From assembly GCA_020633335.1 (NCBI GenBank), contig JACKDU010000006.1, positions 310,001-374,000 of the forward strand: a stretch of DNA of 64,000 nt. The letters are read 5' to 3'. The notes beneath the pieces were generated by a model. It was not told where the DNA came from. It made no database searches and saw only the letters and a list, made by a program, of their open reading frames with translations. Below are positions 25,956-33,953 of the stretch, in pieces; the first letter of the stretch is position 1; every line of letters starts with the position of its first letter. This DNA comes from Myxococcales bacterium. GTDB lineage: Bacteria > Myxococcota_A > Polyangia > Nannocystales > Nannocystaceae. The position numbers and the translations under genes were made by a program.

Positions 25956-26942
25956 ATGCTCGATCTCGACCGACTGCGTCGCATCCGCCTGAGCAAGCGC
26001 CCGCTCGGCCAGCTCCTCGTCGCCAACCTCGGGCTCCGCTGGGACTATCGGTTTCCGCGTCGGACCGAGATCGTGATCGAGGGGGTGGAGAACATCCCCA
26101 GCGACCGCGGCGTGTTCCTGGCGATGAACCACACCGATCGCTACAACTACTGGCCGCTGCAGTACGAGCTCTACCGCCGCGGCCTGCGGATGACCGCGAC
26201 CTGGGTGAAGGGCAAGTACTACGAGGGCGGGATGACCGCTCGCTTCCTCGACTTCACCAACAACATCCCGCTCCCCTCGCGCGGCTACGTGATCACGATC
26301 GAGTTCCGCCGCGAGATCGGCCGGCCGCCGAGCCGGGAGGAGTACCGGGTCCTCCGCGACCTCGTCGATCGCAAGATCGCCGCCGACGACCCGCTGCCGG
26401 CGGACGCGAGCGCCGATCTCCGCCGCTTCGTCGGCGGCGACGAGGGGCTCTCGGCCTTCCTGGTCGGCTTCGATCGCCGCTTTGACGCGATGATCCACGA
26501 GGTCGTCCGCCTCAACCGCGAGGCCCTGACCCGCCACGAGCTCAACGTCCTGGTCTTCCCCGAGGGCACCCGCTCGCGCCGCCTCGGCCGCGGCCGCACC
26601 GGCCTCGCGCAGATGTCCCAGCACCTCAGCGCGGCGATCGTGCCGATCGGCTGCTCGGGGAGCGACCGCTGCTACCCCAGCAACTCGCCCTTCTCGCGCG
26701 GCGGGCGGATCGTCTACCGGGTAGGCGCGCCCCTCGAGCCCGACGGCCCCGAGCTCGGGCCCTACCGGGTCCCGCCCGAGGTCCTGCCCCTCACCCGGGC
26801 CGCCACCGAGCGCTACGGCGATCGCTACGAGGCGATCACCGCGGTCGTGATGGAGAAGATCAGCGAGCTCGTCGATCCCGAGTACCGGGCGGAGGGCGAG
26901 GGCGAGGGCGGCGACGAGCGCGGGGTCGAGCGCTTCATCTAG
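25956..26942 (+). CDS. PlsC-type acyltransferase
   Basis: 328 aa, no signal peptide, one weakly hydrophobic N-terminal segment. The acyltransferase block I is VFLAMNHTDRYNYWP and block III is LVFPEGTRSRR, typical of 1-acylglycerol-3-phosphate acyltransferases (lysophosphatidate to phosphatidate). In block I the canonical HX4D would put Asp at residue 64, but Asn is found (H59...N64), with an Asp only two residues after the His. The insert between the blocks is long (DLVDRKIAADDPLPADAS...). It may act on an unusual acceptor or be a divergent lipid acyltransferase. Upstream is a TTGACA (25916-25921) without a good -10. Confidence 0.85.
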   Translation: MLDLDRLRRIRLSKRPLGQLLVANLGLRWDYRFPRRTEIVIEGVENIPSDRGVFLAMNHTDRYNYWPLQYELYRRGLRMTATWVKGKYYEGGMTARFLDFTNNIPLPSRGYVITIEFRREIGRPPSREEYRVLRDLVDRKIAADDPLPADASADLRRFVGGDEGLSAFLVGFDRRFDAMIHEVVRLNREALTRHELNVLVFPEGTRSRRLGRGRTGLAQMSQHLSAAIVPIGCSGSDRCYPSNSPFSRGGRIVYRVGAPLEPDGPELGPYRVPPEVLPLTRAATERYGDRYEAITAVVMEKISELVDPEYRAEGEGEGGDERGVERFI

Positions 26943-27003
26943 CGCCGCTTGATCAAGCGCCGCCCACCTGAGCGCGGGGGTCTGCCCGTGCTATCCGATC
27001 AGG

Positions 27004-28644
27004 GTGGTCCGACGACGGCTCCTCGCGGCGATCCACGCGCTCCTCCCGTGGCTCCTCGCCTGCGGCGACCCGGCCGTGTCCGCGTCGGCGACCGAGGGCG
27101 GCACGGAGGGCGCGTCGTCGGGCACGACCGAGGTCGATGACGCCACCGCCGGCAGCACCACCGGAGACGCGGCCTGCGAGCTCTCGACGCTCGGCGCGGT
27201 GGTGCCGGTCGGCGAGGGCTGCTGCGGCTGCCTCTGCGGCGCGAGCGGCTGGTCGTGCGCCGCCGACACCTGCCTGACGCCGGAGGGCACCGCGCTCGCG
27301 CTGGCGCCGGAGGCCGGCTTCTTCCAGCTCGATCCCTACATCTATGCGTGGCAGGGCGAGGCGCGGAGCTCCCCTCGCTCGCGGGTCTGGTACGCGTTCT
27401 GGCCCGCGGACGATGAGCCCGCCGCGCGGCCGCTGCTGGTCCTCTTTAATGGCGGCCCCGGGGCGGCGTCGGGCCTCCTCTTCGGGGCCAACACCGCGCC
27501 CTGGTCGCTCGACCCCCAGCTCAGCGACGCCGCGACGCCGACCGCCCAGCCGTGGACCCAGGCGTTCAACCTCCTCTACATCGACGCCCCGAGCACCGGC
27601 TTCTCCTACAACCTCCCGCTCGACGACGGCACGAAGATCACGGTCGCGCTCGATCCCGATCAAGACGCGAGCGCCTTCATCTCCGTGCTCCTCCGCTTCC
27701 TCGCCCGCCACCCGGCGATCCAGCGGAGCCCGGTGATCCTCCTCGGCGAGAGCTACGGCGGGACCCGGGGCGTCCTGATCCTCGAGCAGCTCCTCGACTA
27801 CGAGGCCCTGGTCGACGGCGCGAGCCCCTACCAGAACCCGAGCGTCCACGGCGAGATCGAGCGCCACCTGGCGAGCCTGGTGCCCGAGAGCTGCGGCCGC
27901 GGCGTGACGCGTGAGGCGATCGCCGGGCAATTCGGCCGCCTCGTCTCGGTCCAGGGCTTGGTCGCCGGGATCGCCCAGCTCGTCGAGCCGGTGCCGCCGG
28001 GGCCGCTCTGCGTCGTCGATGGCGACCCCTACCACTGCGATCGGCCGGACGGCTGGCTCTTCGACGTGATGGCCGAGATCGGCGATCGCCTCCGCCAGCC
28101 CGAGATCCTGGCGACGGCGCTCGGCGTCGACCCGACGACGATCGCCTGGCTCCACGCCGACGCCCGCGTCGGCGCCTACGGCCGCGACCAGGTCGTCGAC
28201 GAGGGGGCGATGGTCTCGCTCTTCGGCGAGCTCGGCCCCGGCGACGCCTACTACGTCGCCCAGAACCCCGCGGTCGGCCCGCGGCCGGACGCGCGCTCCT
28301 ACCTCGACGTCGAGATCGGCGATCTCTTCCTGCGGGCGGCCGCCACCGTCGAGGTGCTCGTCACCGACGCGCGCCTCGACGCGGTGATCTACACGCCCTC
28401 CCTCCGCACCGCCCTCGCGGCCCGGACCAAGGCGGTGAGCGGCGTGGTGCATGACCAGGCGCCGCGCGCCGGCGTCGCCCGCCCGGGCTGGCTGCGGATC
28501 GACTATCTCCCGGCGTGGGCGCCCGGCGGCGTGCTCACGCGCGAGCTCCGGGCCCCGCGCTACGACGAGGCCGGGCACACGATCACCCTCGACGATCCCG
28601 AGCTCCTCCTCGCGGACATCAGCGCCTGGCTGGGCGGCGGCTAG
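27004..28644 (+). CDS. Serine carboxypeptidase-like (family S10) lipoprotein
   Basis: 546 aa from GTG 27004; a TATCCG box ends six bases upstream. Signal VRRRLLAAIHALLPWLLAC with lipobox WLLAC, then a short Ser/Thr/Gly linker and a Cys-rich piece (CCGCLCGASGWSC). The S10 alpha/beta-hydrolase core follows: LLVLFNGGPGAASG (oxyanion region, normally WNGGPGCSS), LLYIDAPSTGFSY, LLGESYGG with the nucleophile Ser, and a C-terminal YDEAGHTITLDDP carrying the catalytic His; RIDYLPAW may supply the Asp. S10 enzymes cleave C-terminal residues at acidic pH and are mainly eukaryotic, with scattered bacterial members. Probably periplasmic or surface. Its stop shares the CTAG tetramer with the convergent gene. 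Confidence 0.88.
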   Translation: MVRRRLLAAIHALLPWLLACGDPAVSASATEGGTEGASSGTTEVDDATAGSTTGDAACELSTLGAVVPVGEGCCGCLCGASGWSCAADTCLTPEGTALALAPEAGFFQLDPYIYAWQGEARSSPRSRVWYAFWPADDEPAARPLLVLFNGGPGAASGLLFGANTAPWSLDPQLSDAATPTAQPWTQAFNLLYIDAPSTGFSYNLPLDDGTKITVALDPDQDASAFISVLLRFLARHPAIQRSPVILLGESYGGTRGVLILEQLLDYEALVDGASPYQNPSVHGEIERHLASLVPESCGRGVTREAIAGQFGRLVSVQGLVAGIAQLVEPVPPGPLCVVDGDPYHCDRPDGWLFDVMAEIGDRLRQPEILATALGVDPTTIAWLHADARVGAYGRDQVVDEGAMVSLFGELGPGDAYYVAQNPAVGPRPDARSYLDVEIGDLFLRAAATVEVLVTDARLDAVIYTPSLRTALAARTKAVSGVVHDQAPRAGVARPGWLRIDYLPAWAPGGVLTRELRAPRYDEAGHTITLDDPELLLADISAWLGGG

Positions 28645-29369
28645 CCGGGGAAGTCCGGGGCGCAGGCGCAGGCGCAGCGGGGATCGGGCGCGTCGGGCCC
28701 CGTGCACACGCTCCAGCCCTCGGGCGTCGAGCCGACGCACTCGTCGTAGAGCATCACCTCGTCGGCGCCGCGGACGAGGACGTAGTGGGGGAGATCGGGC
28801 GCGCACGACCAGGGGACCGGGCAGCCGTCGCCGACGAAGGTATTCTGGACGCACTCGCCGTGGACCTCGCCGAAGGTGCAGGCCGCCGCGTCGACGACCG
28901 CGACCACCGACTCCCACCCGCAGAACTCCGGGCCCGCGTCGTCGGGGCGCCACACGCCCGGGGCGGCCTCGCAGCTCGCCTCGTCGCCGTAGCGGTCGCA
29001 GGCGAAGAGCGCGCGATCGAGGCAGAGGAGCGTGGTCGCGCGGCACTCCGGGCAGCAGCTCGTGTCGCCCTCGCAGGCGCAGGTGCGGGTCGACGCCGGC
29101 AGGCAGTAGAGGCCGTCGCCGCAGGGGGCCCCGACCTCATCGCAGGGGATCTGGCAGCCCGCCGGCGGGAGGACGGTCCCGTCGTGGCCGTCGTCGCACG
29201 CGGGCGCGATCTGTACATGTCCCATGGGGCATGTTGGTTCGCCGCCGGTCTCGCCCGCGCTGGTCTCGCCCGCGCTGGTCTCGCCCGACGAGCCCGACGT
29301 TGTTGACGACGGCGGGTGCCCGCAGGCGGCGAGGAGCAGGCAGAAGGCGAGCCGCGGGGATCGACGCAT
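28641..29369 (-). CDS. Cys-rich lipoprotein of unknown function
   Basis: 242 aa from ATG 29369; upstream in-frame codons only add Arg-rich sequence. Lipobox LLAAC, then a linker with three SAGET repeats. The mature part has about 26 Cys in pairs and CxC motifs (CACEGDTSCCPEC, CGDGLYC), suggesting many disulfides. The gene's stop overlaps the S10 peptidase stop in CTAG. The segment TCPMGHV near residue 44 is encoded by a near-palindrome of the dispersed family (29215-29234), which may be an element domesticated into the coding sequence. No enzyme motif seen. Confidence 0.78.
   Translation of the reverse strand: MRRSPRLAFCLLLAACGHPPSSTTSGSSGETSAGETSAGETGGEPTCPMGHVQIAPACDDGHDGTVLPPAGCQIPCDEVGAPCGDGLYCLPASTRTCACEGDTSCCPECRATTLLCLDRALFACDRYGDEASCEAAPGVWRPDDAGPEFCGWESVVAVVDAAACTFGEVHGECVQNTFVGDGCPVPWSCAPDLPHYVLVRGADEVMLYDECVGSTPEGWSVCTGPDAPDPRCACACAPDFPG
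29215..29234. repeat. Dispersed TGTCCC near-palindrome inside a lipoprotein gene
   Basis: ACATGTCCCATGGGGCATGT: the two 10-bp halves are complementary apart from one position. It lies in the linker-to-domain junction of the Cys-rich lipoprotein. Confidence 0.55.
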
Positions 29370-29570
29370 CACTGGAAAATCAGCGCCTCGTCTCCGCCGT
29401 GCAAGCGACGAACGTGCCGCCCTCGCCGCTCGCGGAGCGCTCGGATCGCGCGCATCGTCCACCGTGGCGAGGCCTGCTCCGCTGCGAGCATTTCGTGCGT
29501 CGGCTCCGGCGAGGGGGCCTTGGGCAAGCAGCCGGGATGAGGAGCTGAAGATGGGGCCTAGCGCGCCGGC

Positions 29571-31067
29571 TCAGGCGTCGCCGCGCCGCCGCCAGAGGAG
29601 GGCGCCGGCGAGCGGCAGGCTGATCAGCCAGACCACGGTGAAGCTCCGCGGATCGACGCCCGGCTGGCCGAGGAACGGCACCGAGAGGGCGAGGAGCGCG
29701 ACCACGATCCAGAGCGCCGGCGCCCGCAGGAAGTGGGCGACGACCAGGAAGATGACGGCGTAGAGGAGGGTCTCGGTGACCATCATCGACCGGACGTCGA
29801 GGCCGACCGACCAGGCGAGGAGGCGGCTGGTGAGGCCGACGAAGGCGCCGATCACCCCGAGGGCGAGCCAGCGGCGCTGCTCCGGGCGGGTGAAGCGGCG
29901 GCGGAGCGCGGGCAGGGCGGCGACCACGAGGAGCGGCATCATCACGCCGAAGGCGACGGCCGACGCGGGATCGGAGAGCTCGTCGGGCTTGATCGTGATC
30001 GCCACGATCGTCGTCGTCAGCGCGAAGACGGTGAGCAGGGCGGCGAAGACGATGAGCGGGCGGAGGCCGGAGCCCGCGCGCTCGCGCTCGCGGGTCGCCT
30101 CGAGCGCGGCCAGGAGCGCGTCCATCGACGGCCAGCGGGCGTCGGGCTCGACCGCGAGGCCCCGCCGGAGCGCCGCGTCGACGGCCGCCGGGACGCCCGG
30201 GCGGGGCGGGGTCGCGACGATCGCCCCGTCGAGGACGTTGGTGGCGATCGTCACGATGTCGTCGCCGTCGAAGGGCCGGCGGCCGTGGAGCGCCTCGAAG
30301 AGGGCGACGCAGAAGGAGAAGAGATCGCTGCGCCCGTCGACCCGCGCGCCGCGGTGCTGCTCCGGGGACATGTAGGCCGGCGTCCCCATCAGCGCGCCGG
30401 TGACCGTGAGCGGGCTCTGGAGCGCGTCGCGGCCGGGCGTCGTCGTCAGCGAGGCGTCGCTGGCAGCGCTGCCGGCACCGTCATCGCCTTCGCCTGCGGA
30501 GTCGCCGGCCCGCGCGAGGCCGAAGTCGAGGACGCGGACCCGGCCGTCGTCGCCGACCAGGACGTTGCTCGGCTTGAAGTCGCGGTGGACCAGGCCACCC
30601 TGGTGGGCGGCCGCGAGGCCGCGACCGGCCTGGATGAAGGCGTCGAGGATCGCCTCGGGCGGGCGCGCCTCGGCCCGGAGCCAGGCGTCGAGGGTCGGCC
30701 CCTCGACGTACTCCATCGCCACGTAGACCTGCTCGCGGAAGCGGCCGACCGCGTAGATCTGGACGACGTTGGGGTGCGAGAGGCGGGCGAGCGCCTGGGC
30801 CTCGCGGAGGAGGCGGAGGGGATCGCCGACGTGGAGGAGCTTGAGCGCGACCCGGCGCCCGAGCGCCTCGTCGAAGGCGGCGTAGACCACCCCCATGCCC
30901 CCCTCGCCGAGCTTGCGGAGGAGCGCGAAGTGATCGACGAAGCGGGCGTCGCCGAGCTCGCCGCGGCTCTGGGAGGTGGCCGCCGCGTCGACGCCGGTCG
31001 TCGGCGCCGGCAGGGTCGCGTCCTGGGCCCCGATGCCGGCGGAGTCGAGGTGAGGCGACGTCGACAT
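29571..31067 (-). CDS. Membrane Ser/Thr protein kinase (PknB type)
   Basis: 498 aa. Kinase domain at residues about 48-320: Gly loop LGEGGMGVVY, VALK (Lys about 75), HPNVVQIYAVGRF, AMEYVEG, HRDFKPSNVL with catalytic Asp about 163, DFGLA and MSPEQHRG. An acidic/Gly/Ser insert follows DFGLARA. After residue about 335 come eight or so hydrophobic segments with short loops and no extracellular sensor domain, ending RRRGDA. This is a Hanks-type kinase typical of myxobacteria. It is the last gene of a four-gene operon (symporter, 348-aa membrane protein, 115-aa membrane protein, kinase), with 15 bp before its start. It probably senses membrane or solute status through the transmembrane part; that is inference. 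Confidence 0.9.
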   Translation of the reverse strand: MSTSPHLDSAGIGAQDATLPAPTTGVDAAATSQSRGELGDARFVDHFALLRKLGEGGMGVVYAAFDEALGRRVALKLLHVGDPLRLLREAQALARLSHPNVVQIYAVGRFREQVYVAMEYVEGPTLDAWLRAEARPPEAILDAFIQAGRGLAAAHQGGLVHRDFKPSNVLVGDDGRVRVLDFGLARAGDSAGEGDDGAGSAASDASLTTTPGRDALQSPLTVTGALMGTPAYMSPEQHRGARVDGRSDLFSFCVALFEALHGRRPFDGDDIVTIATNVLDGAIVATPPRPGVPAAVDAALRRGLAVEPDARWPSMDALLAALEATRERERAGSGLRPLIVFAALLTVFALTTTIVAITIKPDELSDPASAVAFGVMMPLLVVAALPALRRRFTRPEQRRWLALGVIGAFVGLTSRLLAWSVGLDVRSMMVTETLLYAVIFLVVAHFLRAPALWIVVALLALSVPFLGQPGVDPRSFTVVWLISLPLAGALLWRRRGDA

Positions 31068-31082
31068 CGGCAGAAGATGTCC

Positions 31083-31430
31083 TCAGGGCCAGCCGACGGT
31101 CGCCCGCAGGAGCGAGCCGACCGCGACCGAGCTCGCGTTCGCGCCGATCGACCAGAAGAGCGCCCGCCGCACCCCGAGGCCCCAGAGGAGGAGCGCCTCG
31201 ACCAGGACCGCGAAGCCCTCGGCGCCGGCGAAGTAGGCGTCGTAGCTCGGCCAGGGGATCGCCGGGATCACGAACCACACCATCGGGTGGGTGAGCTGGC
31301 TGGCGGCCGCGGCGATCACCAGGCGGGCCCGCCAGGGGCGGCCGCGGGTCGCCATCACGTAGATCGGGATCTCGACCGACTGGGTCAGCAGGTAGGCGCT
31401 GAGCCAGGCGGCGACCGTCACCGTGACCAT
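31083..31430 (-). CDS. Small membrane protein of the symporter/kinase operon
   Basis: 115 aa with three to four hydrophobic segments. Polar residues lie within or next to the membrane in a pattern that looks conserved: QSVEIPIY, SQLTHPMVWF, GAEGFAVLVEALLL. Its start overlaps the upstream gene's end by 13 bp, indicating translational coupling. I know no named family. The Glu/His-bearing helices could bind a metal or a lipid head group. Its job is probably tied to the neighbouring 348-aa protein. Confidence 0.75.
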   Translation of the reverse strand: MVTVTVAAWLSAYLLTQSVEIPIYVMATRGRPWRARLVIAAAASQLTHPMVWFVIPAIPWPSYDAYFAGAEGFAVLVEALLLWGLGVRRALFWSIGANASSVAVGSLLRATVGWP

Positions 31431-32464
31431 CGGAGCCTCCCCTCGAGGATGAGCAGGGTCGCGGCCGTGAGCTCGAGGTGGCCGTGGAAGCGGGCGAGGC
31501 GGAAGTAGCCGTGGCCCGCCTCCATCAGGTCGAAGGCCGCCCAGAGCGCGAAGACGAGCGAGAGGCCGCCGGCGATCGCCACCACCGGCCAGCCGAGGTC
31601 GCGGACGAGATCGAGGAGCGAGCGCCGGAAGGTCGGCGGGGTCCGCCGCTCGCGATCGTCATCAGGGAGGAGGTGGAGCCAGACCGCGTAGTGGATCGCC
31701 TGGGTGAAGCAGAAGAGGAGGACGAGGCGGAGGCCGAGGTCGACCGAGACGCCGGGGGCGAGGCGCGCGAGCTGGTAGTCGACGCCGATCCCCCCGAGCT
31801 CGCGGCCGAGCGCCCAGGTCTTGTCGGCGAGCGCGAGCCCGAGCGGCGAGATCAGGAGGAGCGAGGCGCCGGCGAAGAGCGCGAGCGGGAGCCAGTGGAG
31901 CCGCCGCGCCCGCGGCCGCCAGGCCCACCAGAGCGCGACCGCGATGAAGTTGTGGAGGTGGGCGAAGGCGATGTCGGCGAGGAAGCCGGCGACCGCGACC
32001 AGCGACGCGAGCCCGGCGATCGCCGCGAGGGCGACGAGGCGGCGATCGATCGACGCGCGGGCGAGGAGCGCGGCCCCGGCGACCCCGAGGAGGCCGACGC
32101 TGAGATCGGCGCCGAGGCCGGTGGCGACGATCGGCGCGCCGGCGACCAGCCAGAGGAGCGGTCGCCGGTGATAGCCGGGGCCGACGACGAGGTAGCGGAG
32201 GTCGGCGACGAGGTGCGGCACCCCCCAGACGATCGGCCCGAGCGCGAGGAGCCAGAGCGGCAGGAGGAGCGTCGCGGTCGTCGCGGTGACGACCATCAGG
32301 CTCGCCACCAGCGCGACCCGGAGATCGCGGTCGACCATCAGCGGCCGCGCCCACGCGCCCAGGAGGCGGAGCCAGCGGCGGCGCGCCCAGTCGAGGGGAT
32401 CGAGGAGGCGCGCGGCGCTCGCGACCATCGCCATCGCCGGGGATGGTACCGCGACTCGGCTCAT
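31418..32464 (-). CDS. Polytopic membrane protein with conserved histidines
   Basis: 348 aa. Start ATG 32464 overlaps the symporter stop as ATGA; the much longer open frame upstream is antisense noise. About nine hydrophobic segments. Histidines cluster near membrane ends: WGVPHLVADLRYL, AFAHLHNFIAVAL, TQAIHYAVWLHLL and RFHGHLELTAATLL. The GxPHxxxD motif plus later His pairs recall the Brp/Blh carotene-dioxygenase-like layout, but similarity is remote and I would not assign that activity. The next gene overlaps its 3' end. Likely an integral-membrane metal-dependent oxidase or a transporter accessory. Confidence 0.75.
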   Translation of the reverse strand: MSRVAVPSPAMAMVASAARLLDPLDWARRRWLRLLGAWARPLMVDRDLRVALVASLMVVTATTATLLLPLWLLALGPIVWGVPHLVADLRYLVVGPGYHRRPLLWLVAGAPIVATGLGADLSVGLLGVAGAALLARASIDRRLVALAAIAGLASLVAVAGFLADIAFAHLHNFIAVALWWAWRPRARRLHWLPLALFAGASLLLISPLGLALADKTWALGRELGGIGVDYQLARLAPGVSVDLGLRLVLLFCFTQAIHYAVWLHLLPDDDRERRTPPTFRRSLLDLVRDLGWPVVAIAGGLSLVFALWAAFDLMEAGHGYFRLARFHGHLELTAATLLILEGRLRWSR

Positions 32465-33888
32465 CCGCGACCCTCGGGGCCGGCCCCAGGCCCGCGCTCG
32501 CCGGCGATCACGAAGGCGAGGAGCGCGAGCCCGGCGGCCGCGAGCTCGCGCGGCAGCGGGATCCCGAGGCCCGGACCGCCGAAGCTCTCCCAGCCGAGCG
32601 CGAGGTGGCCGAGCCAGATCCCGGCGCCGACCAGCATCGCCGCGAGCGCCGGCCGCTCGCCGCGCGCGCGCCCCCAGAGGCCGCCGAAGAGGGGGACCAC
32701 GAGGGCGACCAGGCCGATCGCGTAGGCGTCCTCGAGGAGCGAGTACGCGCTCTCGCCGAGGAAGGCGATCACGACCGCGGCGGCGGCGACGACGAGGACC
32801 GCGATCCGGTTGAGGGTGAGCGCCGGCACCCGCGGGAGGCGGGGTGCGAGGAGGTTCTGGGCGAGGACGCCGGCGGGGGCGAGGATCGCCGAGTCGACCG
32901 TCGAGAAGACCGCCGAGGTCAGCGCGAGGGTGAAGACCACCGCGACCGTCGGGCTCAGCATCGACTTGGCGAGGAGGGGGAGCACCGAGGTGGTCTCGCC
33001 CGGGCCGAGGACGACCCCGGCGGCGAGGCCGAGGAGCGCCGGAATTGCCCCAAAGGCCAGGTAGGCGAGGCCGGCGAGGAGGCAGGCCCGGCGGGCGACG
33101 ATCGCCGAGCGCGCGGCGAAGATCCGGCTCAGGAGATCCTGCCCCGGGAGGTTGCCGATCGCCGCGATCGCGAAGACGCCGAGCCAGGAGACGATCGCCT
33201 CCAACCCCTCGCGCGGGAGCAGATCGAGGTGACCGGGCGGCGACTCGGCGGCGATCCGCGCGAGCCCGACCAGCGCCTCGCCGTCGCCGAGGTGGGCGAG
33301 GGTGGCGATCCCGAGGACCACCAGGCCGACGAGGAGGAGCGCGAGCTGGAGCGCGTCGGTGAGGGCGACCGACCACATCCCGCCGAGGAGGGTGTAGCCG
33401 GTGCCGAGGGCGGCGACGAGCGGGATCCCGAGCGCCGGGTCGAGGCCGAAGAAGGCCTCGAGCATGCCGGCGAGGGCGATGAACTGGACGGCGATCCAGC
33501 CGAGGAAGCTCGGGACCATCAGGAGCGCGCCGAGGACCTCCGCCCGCCGGCCGAAGCGCCGGGCGTAGAAGTCCGCGAGGGTCAGGAGGCGCATCGACCA
33601 GAGGCGCTCGGCGAGGAGGAAGCCGGCGAGGAGGAGGCAGACGCCGGAGCCGAGGGGCTCGAGGGCCGCGCGGACGAGGCCGTCCGCGTGGATCGCGTCG
33701 GCGGCGGTGAGCATCGTCCCGGCGCCGAACCAGGTCGCCAGCAGGGTCGCCCACGCGAGCCCGAGGGGGAGGCGGCGGCCCGCGACCAGGAAGTCCTCGG
33801 CGCTCTGGATCCGCCCGCGCGACCACCAACCGAGCGCGTAGGTGGCGATCACGTAGAGGCCGAGGGTGGTGGCGAGGAGCTCGGTCAA
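32461..33888 (-). CDS. Sodium:solute symporter (SSS family)
   Basis: 475 aa with a TTG start at 33888; TATCCT at 33901-33906 lies 12 bases upstream. Thirteen or so hydrophobic segments. SSS signatures: SAEDFLVAGRRLPLGLAWATLLATWFGAGTM at the N-terminus and GYTLLGGMWSVALTDALQLALLLVG in the middle, plus GNLPGQDLLSRIFAARS. The family couples Na+ entry to uptake of proline, pantothenate, sugars or similar solutes; the substrate here cannot be read from sequence. It heads a coupled four-gene operon ending in a membrane Ser/Thr kinase, which hints at regulated transport. Confidence 0.9.
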   Translation of the reverse strand: MTELLATTLGLYVIATYALGWWSRGRIQSAEDFLVAGRRLPLGLAWATLLATWFGAGTMLTAADAIHADGLVRAALEPLGSGVCLLLAGFLLAERLWSMRLLTLADFYARRFGRRAEVLGALLMVPSFLGWIAVQFIALAGMLEAFFGLDPALGIPLVAALGTGYTLLGGMWSVALTDALQLALLLVGLVVLGIATLAHLGDGEALVGLARIAAESPPGHLDLLPREGLEAIVSWLGVFAIAAIGNLPGQDLLSRIFAARSAIVARRACLLAGLAYLAFGAIPALLGLAAGVVLGPGETTSVLPLLAKSMLSPTVAVVFTLALTSAVFSTVDSAILAPAGVLAQNLLAPRLPRVPALTLNRIAVLVVAAAAVVIAFLGESAYSLLEDAYAIGLVALVVPLFGGLWGRARGERPALAAMLVGAGIWLGHLALGWESFGGPGLGIPLPRELAAAGLALLAFVIAGERGPGAGPEGRG

Positions 33889-33936
33889 GCGCGGATCCGG
33901 AGGATAGCTCCGATCCCCGCGGCCCGGCGCCTCCGC

Positions 33937-33942
33937 TATACT
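33937..33942 (+). promoter_or_regulatory. -10-like box TATACT of the pentapeptide gene
   Basis: TATACT ends 11 bases before ATG 33954, so the leader would be only about five bases long. No clear -35. Confidence 0.45.
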
Positions 33943-33953
33943 CGGCGGCCGCG

